DNA from: Muscardinus avellanarius
Lineage: Eukaryota; Chordata; Mammalia; Rodentia; Gliridae
DNA: 64,000 bases
Direction: 5' to 3'
NCBI GenBank assembly: GCA_963383645.1
Contig: OY726571.1
Location: 82,761,388 to 82,825,387 of the forward strand
Positions 20,966 through 31,907 of the stretch are shown here, in pieces; position 1 is the stretch's first letter; every line of letters starts with the position of its first letter. The notes under the pieces were generated by a model, which saw only the letters and a program-made list of their open reading frames with translations, was not told the origin of the DNA and did no database searches. A program made the translations under genes and the position numbers.

Positions 20966-21268
20966 AAGTTCAAGATGTGTTCCCCCCACCCCCTGTTTCA
21001 GGTGTTGGATGCTTAATCTAATTGGGAGGTGGTATGGCTCCTTTAAAAGGTGGGGTCTAGTGGGAGGAGATTAGTCATTGAGGCCATACCCTCAGAAGGC
21101 CTTTGAATATGAAAGAATAAGCCTGGTGACTCTCCACTTCTTTGGCTTCCTCTTCTACATACTATCACCATTGTGTTGCTCAACTGTGAGCCAAACAAAC
21201 CTCTCTTCTTTATAAGTTATCAAGCCTCAGTTGTTTCATTATAGTAAGAGAAAATAGGCTAATACATG
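20966..21268 (+). mobile_element. MaLR-type LTR
   Basis: Ordered MaLR landmarks: 'taattgggaggtggtatgg', 'gtctagtgggaggagattag', 'ttggcttcctcttctaca', 'caactgtgagccaaacaaac', 'ctttataagttatcaagcc' and the end 'ataggctaatacatg'. There is no coding content. Confidence 0.8.
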
Positions 21269-21375
21269 GACATTGTGGGCACCCTTGGCTTATTATGCAC
21301 TTTTTACAAAGAAAATAAAATTCCATATAAAGGACAGGAAACTGTCCTTGCCCCAAATCCAATTTATTTATTTAC

Positions 21376-21397
21376 TGTGTGTGTGTGTGTGTGTGTA
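21376..21397. repeat. (GT)n microsatellite at a SINE tail
   Basis: About 11 units adjoining the tail side of a minus-strand B1-dID. Confidence 0.95.
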
Positions 21398-21556
21398 ATA
21401 TTTTGGATTAAATCCACGGATGCTCTTCCCCAACCCTTACTATTTTTATTTTGAAACAATGTCTCCCTAAATCACCAGGATTGGTCTTGAACTTGTGATT
21501 CTCCTCTCTCAGCTTCCCAAGCCCTGGGATTACAGGAATGCACTGTATCACTTGGC
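21398..21556 (-). mobile_element. B1-dID SINE, diverged
   Basis: A minus-strand copy ('ggattaaatccacggatgct' to 'tgcactgtatcacttggcc') with many substitutions and a shortened centre. Confidence 0.85.
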
Positions 21557-21912
21557 CACAGATGAATGTAAGAAGAGAGCCTGGAATGGCTTTATGTGTT
21601 TTTAAAGTGGGGGGCACTGCGGATGCTGCAGGGTTGGGTTGTCCGTGTTATGACAAAGTAAATGAACTTTAGCCACACCCACTTATGCTTCTTCTTAGCC
21701 CTATCTTTTGGAATTATGGCTGATATCCTATTGGGTAGTGTTATGTATGAATCGACTAATAAAAATGACTAAAAATACAAAGGGAGAAATTCTCCAGACA
21801 TTTCTGGATTTAAAAAATATATTTTTAGTGTTGCCAAAGCAAGGCTAGGCTCCCCCCCCCCCCGCCTTTCCTTTCCCCTGAATACTTGACCTACTTCTAT
21901 GGTTGTTTTCTT
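21557..21912. other. Non-repetitive stretch with a C homopolymer
   Basis: Contains a run of about 12 C at 21852-21863. No gene or clear repeat was seen. Confidence 0.45.
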
Positions 21913-21916
21913 AAAA

Positions 21917-21984
<68 letters not shown>

Positions 21985-21987
21985 AAA
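21913..21987. repeat. (AAAG)n microsatellite
   Basis: About 18 tetranucleotide units, purine only, directly before a possible L1 3'-end fragment. Confidence 0.97.
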
Positions 21988-22110
21988 GGCTATTGTATAT
22001 TATGATCATGTATAGTAGTGGGATTCATTGTTATGGAACCGTACATACACATTACAAAATTTGGACAATTTCATTTTCCAGTGCAACTCTTTTCTAACAC
22101 TCGGCCACAC
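21988..22110 (-). mobile_element. Possible rodent L1 3'-UTR fragment
   Basis: The string 'tattatgatcatgtatagta' followed by 'gtgggattcattgttatgg' resembles the complement of squirrel L1 3' ends. The assignment is tentative. Confidence 0.4.
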
Positions 22111-22569
22111 CTATTCCATTGATTACAGGTGTGATGTTGTTCCTGCTGCTCTTTCAATCTACTTCCTGCAGCCCTGCAGGGGGAGACAGCTATTTAGATA
22201 ATCTCCAAGCGAATGGAGAATTCCTCTCATTTCTATGCACATGCAGTTTGTGAACAAAACTCAACACTCAGCAGCAATAGTCTCTGTTATTAATTATTCA
22301 TTCATTCAGCCACCCAGCTACATGTTCAATAAACATTTATTAAGTGCCAATTATGTATGAATAAGGCATTGTCTTTGCCCTTTTGTAGCTCTTGTCTGAG
22401 TTCCCCGAAACTTGTGTTATAATTATGGAAGTGGGCTTGTGAATTAATAGCTGGGTTATAGTATGGTTGTGTTATCTTTGACACCTACTACTTATTTGAG
22501 ACAGTTGAGGATATCCTGCTAAAGAGGATCAGACCTCTGGGCGTATTTCGCACATGTAAGCTTTTGATC
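22111..22569. other. Unique stretch with an ancient repeat remnant
   Basis: The segment at about 22310-22390 ('caataaacatttattaagtg' then 'ccaattatgtatgaataagg') looks like a very old interspersed repeat of uncertain family. The rest is unrecognised and no gene is seen. Confidence 0.4.
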
Positions 22570-22985
22570 AGGGTTCTGGTTTAAATATAGAATGTCCCCT
22601 AGAAAAGTCTATGTCTTGGCAATGCAGAAATGTTCAGTTAACCTCATCAGCGGATAAATCAGTAGATAAAATTATCAGGGCAAATGGTTTTAATGGATTT
22701 ACTGGGTAGTAACTTGGGCATATGGTGTGGGGCTAGAGGAGGTAGGACATTGAGGGTGTGGCCTTGTGGGAAGGAGTCTGTTCCATAAATGTCACTTTAT
22801 TGTCTCTCTCTCTTCTTCCAGCCGCCATAATGGGAAGGTGGTATTCCTCCATCAGACACCCTGCCACTGTGGCACTAGTTATCCAGGGACAGAAACCTCT
22901 GAAATCTTGAACAAATAAATCTTTTCTCCTTCTAAGTTGTGCTTGTCAGGTATTTTGGTCATAGCAACAGAAATGGCAACTAAAA
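22570..22985 (+). mobile_element. MaLR-type LTR
   Basis: MaLR layout: 'ctggtttaaatatagaatgt' start, 'gaggaggtaggacattgagg', 'gtgtggccttgtgggaagg', a 'ctctctctcttcttcc' tract, 'tcttgaacaaataaatcttt' with AATAAA near 22914, then 'aagttgtgcttgtcaggta' and 'atggcaactaaaaca'. Confidence 0.8.
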
Positions 22986-23890
22986 CAAACAGTCCAAGCC
23001 TGAGAGCTCATAGAGCAGGGCAGCTGGGACAGCCTGCTCCTCCACACCTGTCTGATGCCGGTGGGGTTTGTACCTGAGCAGTATGATGGAAAGAAGAGCT
23101 ATTCCAGGACCCCAAGGGACACTGGCCATTTTTCCTATGGCTTGTATAGGAAAAATCCTGTTTCTAGCCATTTTGATGAAGGCTGATGGGGAGGAGGCAG
23201 CTTGGGTGTGGGGAGGAATAGGAATGAGAAAGGACAGCCCACATCGTATGTAGGAGATAGAACCTTTGCTGCAGGTTGCCAGATCAAATGCAAGCTGCCC
23301 AGGTAAGTCTGTTTCAGATAAACAGCGAGTCAGTTTGTAAAATATAAATATCCCCAAATAGCCTTCTATACCTAACCTGGCGGCCCTATTCTATTATCAC
23401 TGAGCGCCATCCACCTTTTGCAACATGATTACTCTCCTCCCACAGTGCCCTGACATGGCTGCCCCCTTTCCCACCTCTGCAGCCAGGTGTCTGGGGGCTG
23501 CCACAGTTTGCTTGGCAAATTAATCTGTTTCTGCTACCCTTGGAGTCTGAGGCTTCCCCTGCCTAGACCCAGGCTGGTTTTCGGTGAGCCTTGATTTCAA
23601 CACTGCCTTGCTGGCGAGGAATTGTGAAATTCCTTTAGGCTTGTGCGTGGGAGAGTTGTTTAAAATTCGAGGTGTTCCTTGAATTTCAATCGTGTGTGAG
23701 TCACCTGGGGACCTTCTTAAAATGCGTGTTCTCTTCCGGTGGGTTTGGGTGGGGCCTGAACTCCTGCATTTCTAACACTTGGGGATGCCCAACCAGCTGA
23801 TTGGAAACTGGAGAGTTTAGACTGGAAGTAGGGCACAGATTGCCACAGCTCACGTGTGCCTTTTAACTGCAGTCTGAACTGAGTGTCCTC
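22986..23890. other. 0.9-kb non-repetitive stretch with a 125-codon open frame
   Basis: The minus-strand frame at 22980-23357 begins inside the LTR end and has no recognised domain. An opposing 61-codon frame overlaps it. Composition is unremarkable. I make no gene call. Confidence 0.4.
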
Positions 23891-23892
23891 CC

Positions 23893-24085
23893 ACCCCTGT
23901 GCCCCCAAATTCATTTGCCAAAGTTTTAATATACTTCATAGTCACACCCAGAGGGAAGACCCTTTTCAAAGAGAGGACAGCTGTCCCCAAGCCAAGGAAG
24001 AGGCTGCAGAGAAAAACAATCATGCGGGGCAGACACCTTGACCTGGGACTTCCAGCTGCCAGAGGGACAATAAATTTCGGCTAAG
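23893..24085 (+). mobile_element. MLT1-type LTR, internally deleted
   Basis: Contains 'cccccaaattcatttgcc', 'ccccaagccaaggaagagg', 'gacaccttgacctgggactt' and 'gacaataaatttcgg' in MLT1 order, with the middle missing. Confidence 0.7.
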
Positions 24086-24420
24086 TTCCCAATCCCTGGT
24101 TCTCTCTTAGGCGGTCTCTAGCAAACTAACATGGTGTCCTCAATGGAGTTATGGGGCAGGTCTACAGATGCACGTTGAAATTAAAGCAATAACCTATTCT
24201 CAAAAAGACATAAAGACTGGGGAAATGTGCTCCTTTCCTTTCTTCTAACACTTGTACATCTCATGAACTTTACAACCACCGGGATGGAAAAATGCTGAGC
24301 TCTGTTGATCCGCATTAACTCAGATGAATAAACTGACTTTCGCTCCATAGGCTATGAGTTAGGGCAAAGAAAAAAAGAGGCAGAGGAAAAGGAGAAAGAG
24401 CTGTGTTTTCCTAATGACAC
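24086..24420. other. Non-repetitive stretch, no gene seen
   Basis: Short unique segment. No open frame or repeat of note. Confidence 0.4.
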
Positions 24421-24451
24421 CATTCATTCATTCATTCATTTATTCATTTAT
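24421..24451. repeat. (ATTC)n microsatellite
   Basis: A short tetranucleotide run with ATTT interruptions, adjoining the tail side of a minus-strand SINE. Confidence 0.9.
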
Positions 24452-24650
24452 TTTGATACTGTGAATCGAACTCAGGGGCACTAACCCTCTGAGTTATACC
24501 CCCAGTTCTTTCTAATTTTTAGTTTTAAACAGGGCCTCATTAAATTGCCGAGGGTCTCGTTAAGTGGCTGAGGCTGTCCTTGAACCTGTGATCCTCCTGT
24601 CTCAGCCTTCCAAGTACTAAGATTATAGCTGTGCACCACTGCACTGAACT
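24452..24650 (-). mobile_element. B1-dID SINE
   Basis: A diverged full-length minus-strand copy ('gatactgtgaatcgaactca' to 'gtgcaccactgcactgaact'). Confidence 0.9.
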
Positions 24651-25376
24651 CTAGTGGCCTAATTTCTATTGTTCAAAAAGTGAGTGTTCATCAGTCCAGG
24701 CATATTCAAACAAAACTATCTTCTCAGGCATTCAAATTTCATCTCCCCCTTTCTTCCTGGGGCTCTGCTTTACAGAACCCCGAGGAACGGTGTGGGGGCG
24801 TTGCCACCTGTCCATGTTGGCACCCGGGAGCTGTGACAATCCGGTGATTATCATGGCACCCTCTCCTGCCGGCATCTCCAAGCCCACGCATTCCACACTT
24901 GAGCCAGTCACAGGCTCTCGGAGGACGCTCCACTTCCCGTCATCCTGGCCTTGGGGCTCACCGGGCTACTTTGGGCAAACTCTACAGAGCCAGTTGCCTC
25001 CCCAAGTTATACCCAGAAAGTGGGGCGTACGTTTCCCTGGTCTTGAATCTCCAGTGTATTTGGGGGGTTTTCTAGTTCCCCATCTTGGTGCTGGGGATGG
25101 GGGCCATGCTCTTCCCATAGCCCAGCACTGCCGACTAACTAGCATCCTCCCCCAGTCTCCCAGGCTCTCCTTGGCCACCAAGGCGGTGGGCGTGCCCACG
25201 TGGTGGGCGTGGCTTAGCGGGGCGTGCCCAGGTGGGCGGCAGTGGCTTAGCAGCACTTGTTTTACATCTGATCTTCCCCAGTCGTTTATATTATTATTAT
25301 TACAGTGCTCTTAGTCCTTTTGAATCGGGGCTTTTGTAAAGAAAGTAACGTGGATTCTTCCAACTCAAAAAGCCTT
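24651..25376. other. GC-rich unique segment with a 174-codon open frame
   Basis: Between 24760 and 25260 the sequence is GC-rich with CpG sites, unlike its surroundings. A plus-strand frame of 174 codons (24790-25314) and an opposing 96-codon frame (24966-25256) both lack known domains. A duplicated GC-box block sits at 25188-25251. It could be a regulatory element or chance, so no gene is called. Confidence 0.45.
25188..25251. repeat. Tandem duplication carrying GC-box/CACCC-type motifs
   Basis: Two adjacent units (25188-25218 and 25219-25251) share 'gggcgtgccca' at the start and 'gtggcttagc' at the end. Each unit contains 'ggtgggcg', so the block holds several GGGCG(T/G)G-type motifs of the kind bound by Sp1/KLF proteins. 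Binding is not shown by sequence alone. Confidence 0.8.
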
Positions 25377-25589
25377 TATTTCCTCTTCTTTTTGGTACTG
25401 GAGATTGAACCTATGGCATTCTACCTCTGAGCCGCACCCCCAGCCCTTTAAACATTTTTTTTTTTTTGAAACAGGAACTTACTAAATCTCTTACAGTCTG
25501 GCTAAGTTGCTAAGGTCCTTAAGCTTGGAATCCTCCTGTCTCAACCTCCCAAATACTGGGATTACGAGAGTGTGCCACCATGCCTAGCT
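25377..25589 (-). mobile_element. B1-dID SINE with 12-bp target duplication
   Basis: A diverged minus-strand copy between perfect repeats 'tcaaaaagcctt' (25365-25376 and 25590-25601). Confidence 0.95.
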
Positions 25590-25601
25590 TCAAAAAGCCT
25601 T

Positions 25602-25974
25602 CTAACTAGAGTCTCTGTTATAGGTTTTAAGAGTCGCCCTTAAAATTCAAAGGCTTAATGCAGACTCCATGTCCCCCCTTTTCATTAATCCCTTATCAAC
25701 CCGCAGGCATGTGCAGGGACTACAGAAGAACATTAGCATTGCCAGAGGAGGAAGGAGAGAGGCGGGGGTGAAGATAATTATGAAGGCACAGACTCAATTT
25801 TTTTAAGCTACTAAGAATTATTCCATTGCACATTAAACACCTTTCAAAACATTTAGTCCTTCTTAAATATTTTTCTGTGACGCCAGTACTTTTCCCTGAA
25901 CAGCAAGCCCTGGAGCCCCTAAGATGCTTAATAAAAATTAGACTCCCACCTATAAGGAGTCAAGAGAGGTGGCA
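25602..25974. other. Non-repetitive stretch, no gene seen
   Basis: AT-rich unique sequence with no open frame or repeat of note. Confidence 0.4.
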
Positions 25975-26011
25975 ACCCAGTGTCCATCAATGAATGGATG
26001 GTTAGAGGAAA

Positions 26012-26064
<53 letters not shown>

Positions 26065-26530
26065 ATACAGTGGATTATTATTCACCCATAAAAAGGAAGG
26101 AATTCTGACACATTACAATGTAGATGAACCTTAAGGACATGATGCCCAGTGAAATAAGCCAGGTACAAAAGGACAAACTGTATGATTCCATTTATACAAG
26201 GTTTCTAGATTCATCAAATTTGTAGAAAGTCCAATTGTGGTCTCCAGTGCTAGGGGAGAGGGAATAGGAAATTACTGTTTCATGGGGACCAACTTTCAGC
26301 TGGAGTCAATGAAGACAGCTTTGGAGGTGGAAATGATTGTTTTGTGGGGACCAGATTTTAGCTTGTAGAGATGATGACGGCTCTGGAGACGGAGGAATGG
26401 AGGTGATGGTTGAGCAATAATGTGAACGTACGTAATGCCGTGGAACTGTGTGCCTAAAAACAGTCGAGATGATAAATTCTATGTTATGTATATTTTACCA
26501 CAATTTTAAGAATTAAAAAATAATGAAATA
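25975..26530 (+). mobile_element. Old L1 (L1M-type) 3' end
   Basis: Begins in late ORF2 ('gtccatcaatgaatggatgg', 'ggattattattcacccataa', 'atgcccagtgaaataagcca') and runs through the 3' UTR ('gtgctaggggagagggaat', 'acgtaatgccgtggaactgt', 'atgttatgtatattttacca'). An (AT)n array interrupts it. There is no intact frame. Confidence 0.85.
26015..26054. repeat. (AT)n microsatellite inside L1
   Basis: About 20 AT units followed by short CA/CATA steps. It is self-complementary and could extrude a cruciform. Confidence 0.97.
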
Positions 26531-26845
26531 ATCTTAATCATAAGAAATAGACTCTTGTCCAATCCCAGGTCTCCTGAATCTTTCTAGGGAGGCCAAAGAG
26601 ATTTCGTTTTTACATAACCCTCCGGGGGATTCTGAGAACCAATTTTCTATTAACCCATTTCCCATTTAGAATAAAATAAAAGCGCAGCTGCCCCGTTCAT
26701 TTAAATTTACTTAAACACGTTTCTTGAGGCTGAAGAAAATCTGACTGTGATTCATTGACTACAGTGTTTCTGTTTGGAGTACTTACAGCTGGAAACATAT
26801 TTATGAGAAAGTCAAATGGAGGTTTGATCTTCTACTCTAAAATAT
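26531..26845. other. Non-repetitive stretch, no gene seen
   Basis: AT-rich unique sequence. No gene or repeat was recognised. Confidence 0.4.
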
Positions 26846-26854
26846 GGGCCCTTT

Positions 26855-27516
<662 letters not shown>

Positions 27517-27835
27517 GGTCACTCTGTATCCATGGGGATTGGTTTCAGGATCCTCCCCCCCCAGATGCCTAAGTCTCTTATACAAAATGGCATATTTGTG
27601 TAGATCCTATACACAGCCTCTTTTATACTTTAACTCATCTCTAGATTACTTATAATACCTAAAATAATATAAATGCTCTGTAAAAAGCAGCTATGCTATA
27701 TTGTTGATGAACATTTGACAAAAAAGAAAAGTCTGTATATATTCAATGCAGATGCAATTTAAAAAAATATTTTGATTCATGGTTGTTTAAATTCAAGGAC
27801 ATGGAACCTGTGGATATGAAGGGGTGACTTACACT
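27517..27835 (-). mobile_element. Tigger MITE (MER2/Tigger1-like)
   Basis: Landmarks: 'tgtatccatggggattggtt', 'gatgcctaagtctcttatac', 'aactcatctctagattactt', 'ataatacctaaaataatat' and 'gaaaagtctgtatatattca', ending 'cctgtggatatgaagggg'. It is the complement of the copy at 15762-16090 and is close to full length. Confidence 0.85.
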
Positions 27836-28815
27836 GTCCGGCACCTTAAACTCAGATGCAGGTGCTCAATTTAAAAAATCCATCCCAGCATCCTGACTTC
27901 ACAAAGTTTCTCAAAGGATGTGAAGATGTTGGTCTAGCTGTGGAGGAAATTCTCCAAATCCTGCTGTTTTAACTCAAAGCTTTTTTCAAGGCAATGCGGA
28001 TGTATTTATTTTCTGTCTATTTTAAAAATCATAGCGAGAAGAGACAAAAAGGAAAATGGAATCCCACCAGCAAAACACAGCCTCTCAGTGTCAATACTGT
28101 AAAATACCACAGCAATTTCTTCAATCTCACCAATCACCAACTCGAATCTCTTTCTTAAATACTGAATACATAAAGTGCTTCGCAAGATACGGTTTCTTGT
28201 TCTGACACTTGTTCTGTTATGAAAACAAGTCCACTCTGTTGTATCTTTCTTGGAAGTTTAGAAACTAGTAGCTCTGTCGTGACTCCCGTGGGGAGACAAC
28301 CTGCAGGTGGCTTGGCCATCTTGACCGTGAGGACCTTCATGAGTTAAGACAAAGTGAGAGTGATTCTGTCAGACTCCCGGGGAATGAGATGCCAAATCTG
28401 CAATTTCAGAAATGATCCCAGAGGACTCTGAAGTTGAAGAGCTGCTATATAGACAAGAACATCTGATTTGATTCCTGTGAGGAGAATTCTAACCAACACC
28501 TGGTGCGATATGTTTACACATTCCACACTTCAACTGATCCCAAACCGCAGCCTATAAGGTACATCCCGGAGGTAGTATCGCCTTCCTTTTATAGTCAAAG
28601 GAATTGAGGAAGAAAACTAAGCCTCAAAACATCTAGCAATTGGAGGCTTTGAAGCTGAAGTCTTTTGTTCTCTTTTCAAAATCCCCATAATCTTTCTCCT
28701 TTGTAACAGAACTCCACCTAATTCAAATCTCCAGTTTCCTGTGTGCAGAGAAGTCTGGGGAAGATCCTGATTAGGTTAAATAAGTCTTGCCACTGGGAAA
28801 GCCTAGCCTAAAATA
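27836..28815. other. 1-kb non-repetitive stretch; possible MIR near 28555-28660
   Basis: Short open frames only. The segment 'ccttttatagtcaaaggaat' with 'aaaactaagcctcaaaacat' hints at a degraded MIR on the minus strand. Otherwise nothing is recognised. Confidence 0.4.
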
Positions 28816-29000
28816 AAGCCAATTATACCATTAGAACAGTTCTGTTTGAATAAGCCAATCATGGCAGTGGTGGGTCCTATACAAAACAAGCCAATCATCA
28901 AGGTGGTGGATGGGTCCTGAAGAGAGTAAGCCAATCATCATATTGGTCGTTGGTCCCCAATAAGCCAATTATAGTAGTGAGGGAAGGTGAGGTCCTAGTA
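28816..29000 (+). repeat. Degenerate ~36-bp tandem array, one CCAAT per unit
   Basis: The motif 'aagccaat(c/t)at' recurs at 28816, 28852, 28888, 28928 and 28962, a spacing of 34-40 bases. Most units also share a 'gggtcct'-like block about 20 bases later. A weaker copy ('aagtccatcatt') occurs near 29042. This is a diverged minisatellite. Each unit has a CCAAT-box core, the motif bound by NF-Y, but function is only a possibility. Confidence 0.8.
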
Positions 29001-29666
29001 GAATATGTCAGTTGTTGCAGGGAGCTGGATGCCTTTCACATAAGTCCATCATTAATGATAGATAGGTAGAGTTGGTGTTGATGGTTGAAAGAAACCAGTC
29101 CTTCTAGGCCATTCTCTTTGGACTCTTGTCTTTATCCTGGAAGGGGTGTTGGTACATGGCTTCTGGAAAATTTTCTTAGCTCTTAAAAAAAGATCAAAAT
29201 AATCAACAAAGTCATATATAGTGTATGCTTATGATTCCTGAAACTTTCAGCCCAGAAGAGGGCTGACTAAAAAGTAGGAAACATCCCAGGCCTGTGAGGA
29301 TGGCTTTGAACTGCCAAATCAGCAAAACCTGGCAGTTTTCTATCTCAAATTTCTCTTGTGGGTCAAACAATTGACTGTTCAGGGTGCTATTTGTGGCCGT
29401 GAACATCAAACTGGTGTCTTGTCTACAGGAAAAGTTGGCAAAATAAATATGTAAAGTTTTCTACTGACACCAAAAGATGCTTTATGGGTAAGAAGGCAAA
29501 GTGTATGTGGATTTATGAATGAAAGACTTCAAAGCAGTCTTCACTCAAAGCAGGACACTGAGCTCTCAAAGAGAAGAAGAGGAGAATATTAGTTTCTAAA
29601 AACACGGAGGACATTGGTTTAGAAGGCTTCATTACAGCTTCTGCCAGCTATTCAAAAGCAAAGCAG
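29001..29666. other. Non-repetitive stretch, no gene seen
   Basis: Unique sequence with no clear open frame or repeat. Confidence 0.4.
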
Positions 29667-29700
<34 letters not shown>

Positions 29701-29701
29701 A
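29667..29701. repeat. (TTG)n microsatellite
   Basis: About 11 trinucleotide units in unique sequence. Confidence 0.95.
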
Positions 29702-30036
29702 TAACAAGACCAAGACATATAGATATCCTGAGAATAATTTGGGCCAGTTTCAAATCAATATTATTCAAATGGTAATTAAACATTTACTTAGCAGAGATGG
29801 CATTATTTTAAAAAAAAGTTACTTATCTTTTATACATGTCCAAAATTAGGGATTTATAACATACATTCATTAGGTGCTGTGTTTCAAACTACATATTTTA
29901 TTGGCAGCCGGACACAAAGCCAAGTTGTTTAAACTGCAGACAATAAAATAAATCACACTTTTCCCCATAAACAGCACCGTGCTGTGCCTTCATCATTCTC
30001 AAAACTGTAGCTGACTCGACTCTTGGTTTGAGGTGC
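29702..30036. other. Non-repetitive stretch, no gene seen
   Basis: AT-rich unique sequence with no gene signal. Confidence 0.4.
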
Positions 30037-30675
30037 CTCTCAGCTGCCTGACCTCAGAGTTGAAGGCTTGCAGTTTCAGCCTTCTCCTACCTGGGAGCCT
30101 GTGCCTCGGGGAAGGGAGGGGAGAAAAGAAACACAGTGGCTTTCAGGAAGCCCCGAGGTTATCAACGGATCCCCGCCTGGCTCCCGCCAAGATGTACTGT
30201 GCCGCCACAGGCCCAAAATAATGGAGCTGAGCATCAGCGGAACGGGACCAGGAGCCCAAACCAACCTTTCCTCCTTTTATATTTTTTTTATTTTTTTTAT
30301 TTTAGCATTTTTTAAATTTATTTTTATTGGTGCATTGTAATCATACATCACATTGGAATATAAGACTTGAGAGGATATACAAGCGGTATTTGCAACGTGG
30401 CATACACAGAGAAATATCGCAGAAAATTAAAACCAGATGCTTCCCCTAATCAGCAATAACTAGGAGGAAAGGGGCAACAGGAAGTGGTCGAGCTATAGAA
30501 AGGGCCCTATAGTGAAGCAATTAAGGTGACCAATCAGAGGGTATGGAATAGGGGAGGATGGAGCCTCTTTAAAAAGCAGGAGGTACATAAACATATGTAT
30601 TAAAGTTAACCTTTCCTCCTTTTAAGTTGTTTCTCTTGGTTGATTTTGTCACAGTGACAGAGAGCTGATGAACAC
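30037..30675 (+). mobile_element. MaLR-type LTR split by a retrotransposed insert
   Basis: The LTR reads 'gatgtactgtgccgccacag', 'gcccaaaataatggagctga', 'cccaaaccaacctttcctcc' up to 30279. After a 328-bp insert it resumes at 'tttaagttgtttctcttgg' and ends 'cagagagctgatgaacaca'. The 5' edge is approximate. The overlapping short open frames are not genes. Confidence 0.75.
30280..30607 (-). mobile_element. L1 3'-end insertion with perfect 17-bp target duplication
   Basis: The flanks are identical, 'aacctttcctcctttta' (30263-30279 and 30608-30624). A T-rich run at the left marks the poly(A) tail, so the copy is on the minus strand. Next to the tail is 'ttattggtgcattgtaatca', the end signature of squirrel L1. 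The distal part, with 'caccaatcagag'-like text near 30535, was not recognised. Confidence 0.8.
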
Positions 30676-31145
30676 AGCTTGCTCCTTCCTCCTCCAGGAT
30701 GTGATGGGAAGGAATCCCCTGGGGTGTCCTGATATCAGAGAACACCCAGGCAGGCTGTGTACCCCTTCACCCACCAAAAGCTTCAGAACCATGACACAAA
30801 ACTGAAACATCGGCCCCACATGTATAAGGCACCTGCCTGTTAGGGATTTTTGACAGGTTTGGTTACAGAAGCTCTCGGTGCATAATAATGAGAAAGCTGT
30901 CAGGCTAAATGCCATTCTGACATTTGAAGGAAGAGGCTCATGTAATTTTTGGTTGTTTAAGGGCAAGAAGCCTGAAACTCTGTCTTCTTGTGAAAATGAC
31001 AAGGAGTAACAAGCAATTTTTTTTTTTTTTGCTTCTCCTCTCCCTTAACAAGTAGAGACTCACAGGGAACTTGCCATTATAATGAACTCACAAAAAATAA
31101 GATAACTATTCATGCAGGAGGAAAACACTTCAATAAGGTGCATTT
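30676..31145. other. Non-repetitive stretch with a 117-codon open frame
   Basis: The minus-strand frame at 30649-31002 starts in the LTR end and shows no known domain. A T run lies at 31018-31030. No gene is called. Confidence 0.4.
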
Positions 31146-31526
31146 CTCCTCTTCCTCCTCCTCCTCCTCCTCCTCCTGCTCCTCCTTCTCTTCCTCTTGT
31201 TCTTCTCCTTCTTGTTCTTGTTCTTTTTCTCCATCCTCCTTCTCCTCCTCTTCCTCCTTCCCCTCCTTCTCCTCCACCATCTTCTTCTTCTTCTTCTTCT
31301 TCTTCTTCTTCTTCTTCTTCTTCTTCTTCTTCTTCTTCTTCTTCTTCTTCTTCTTCTCCTCCTCCTCCTCCTCCTCCTCCTTCTCCTCCTCCTTCTCCTC
31401 CCCCCCTCCTCCTCCTCCTCCTTCTTCTTCTTCTTCTTCTTCTTCTTTCTTCTTCTTCTTCTTCTTCTTCTTCTTCTTCTTCTTCTTCTTCTTCTTCTTC
31501 TTCTTCTTCTTCTTCTTCTTCTTCTC
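31146..31526. repeat. 381-bp TTC/TCC pyrimidine tract
   Basis: The plus strand is almost purely pyrimidine, in blocks of TCC, TTC, TCC and TTC units. The first about 120 bases contain a few G interruptions. Open frames of 116-153 codons in several frames are poly-Ser/Leu/Phe/Pro or Lys/Glu/Arg artefacts. Confidence 0.97.
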
Positions 31527-31907
31527 ACTATCACTCATTTAGTTTGAGAGTGAGAGGAACACTTCCAAAGTAGTGCCAACTTACCTGTTGTGGTGCCTAA
31601 ATGTAGGATTGTGAAGCCAAGGAAAATAGTCCTAAGAGGCCAAGGGGAAATTATACAGACAGGTGTGCTATAAATGTTGTATATGGTGCGACCTCATTAT
31701 ATAAGCAGCTGTATATTAACACTATACAATCTTTTCCCCCGAGATCTCATATGCATGTGTCGCTCCGCTCTGGAAGGACAACAGCAGGGAGACATGGCCA
31801 AAGTGACAGTTCTCTCTGGACTAAGTCTTTGTCTGGGAAATATTCATGTACCTCGTGATAAGGAGCTAAGGTTTTATTCATAATAGAATAGAGAACTTGG
31901 GCGTATG
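31527..31907. other. Non-repetitive stretch, no gene seen
   Basis: Unique sequence with one 69-codon open frame and no recognised feature. Confidence 0.4.

Noticed and set aside
31110..31573. Open frames of 116-153 codons (poly-Ser, Leu, Phe, Lys, Arg)
   Set aside because: Produced by the TTC/TCC repeat on both strands. No unique coding sequence is attached.
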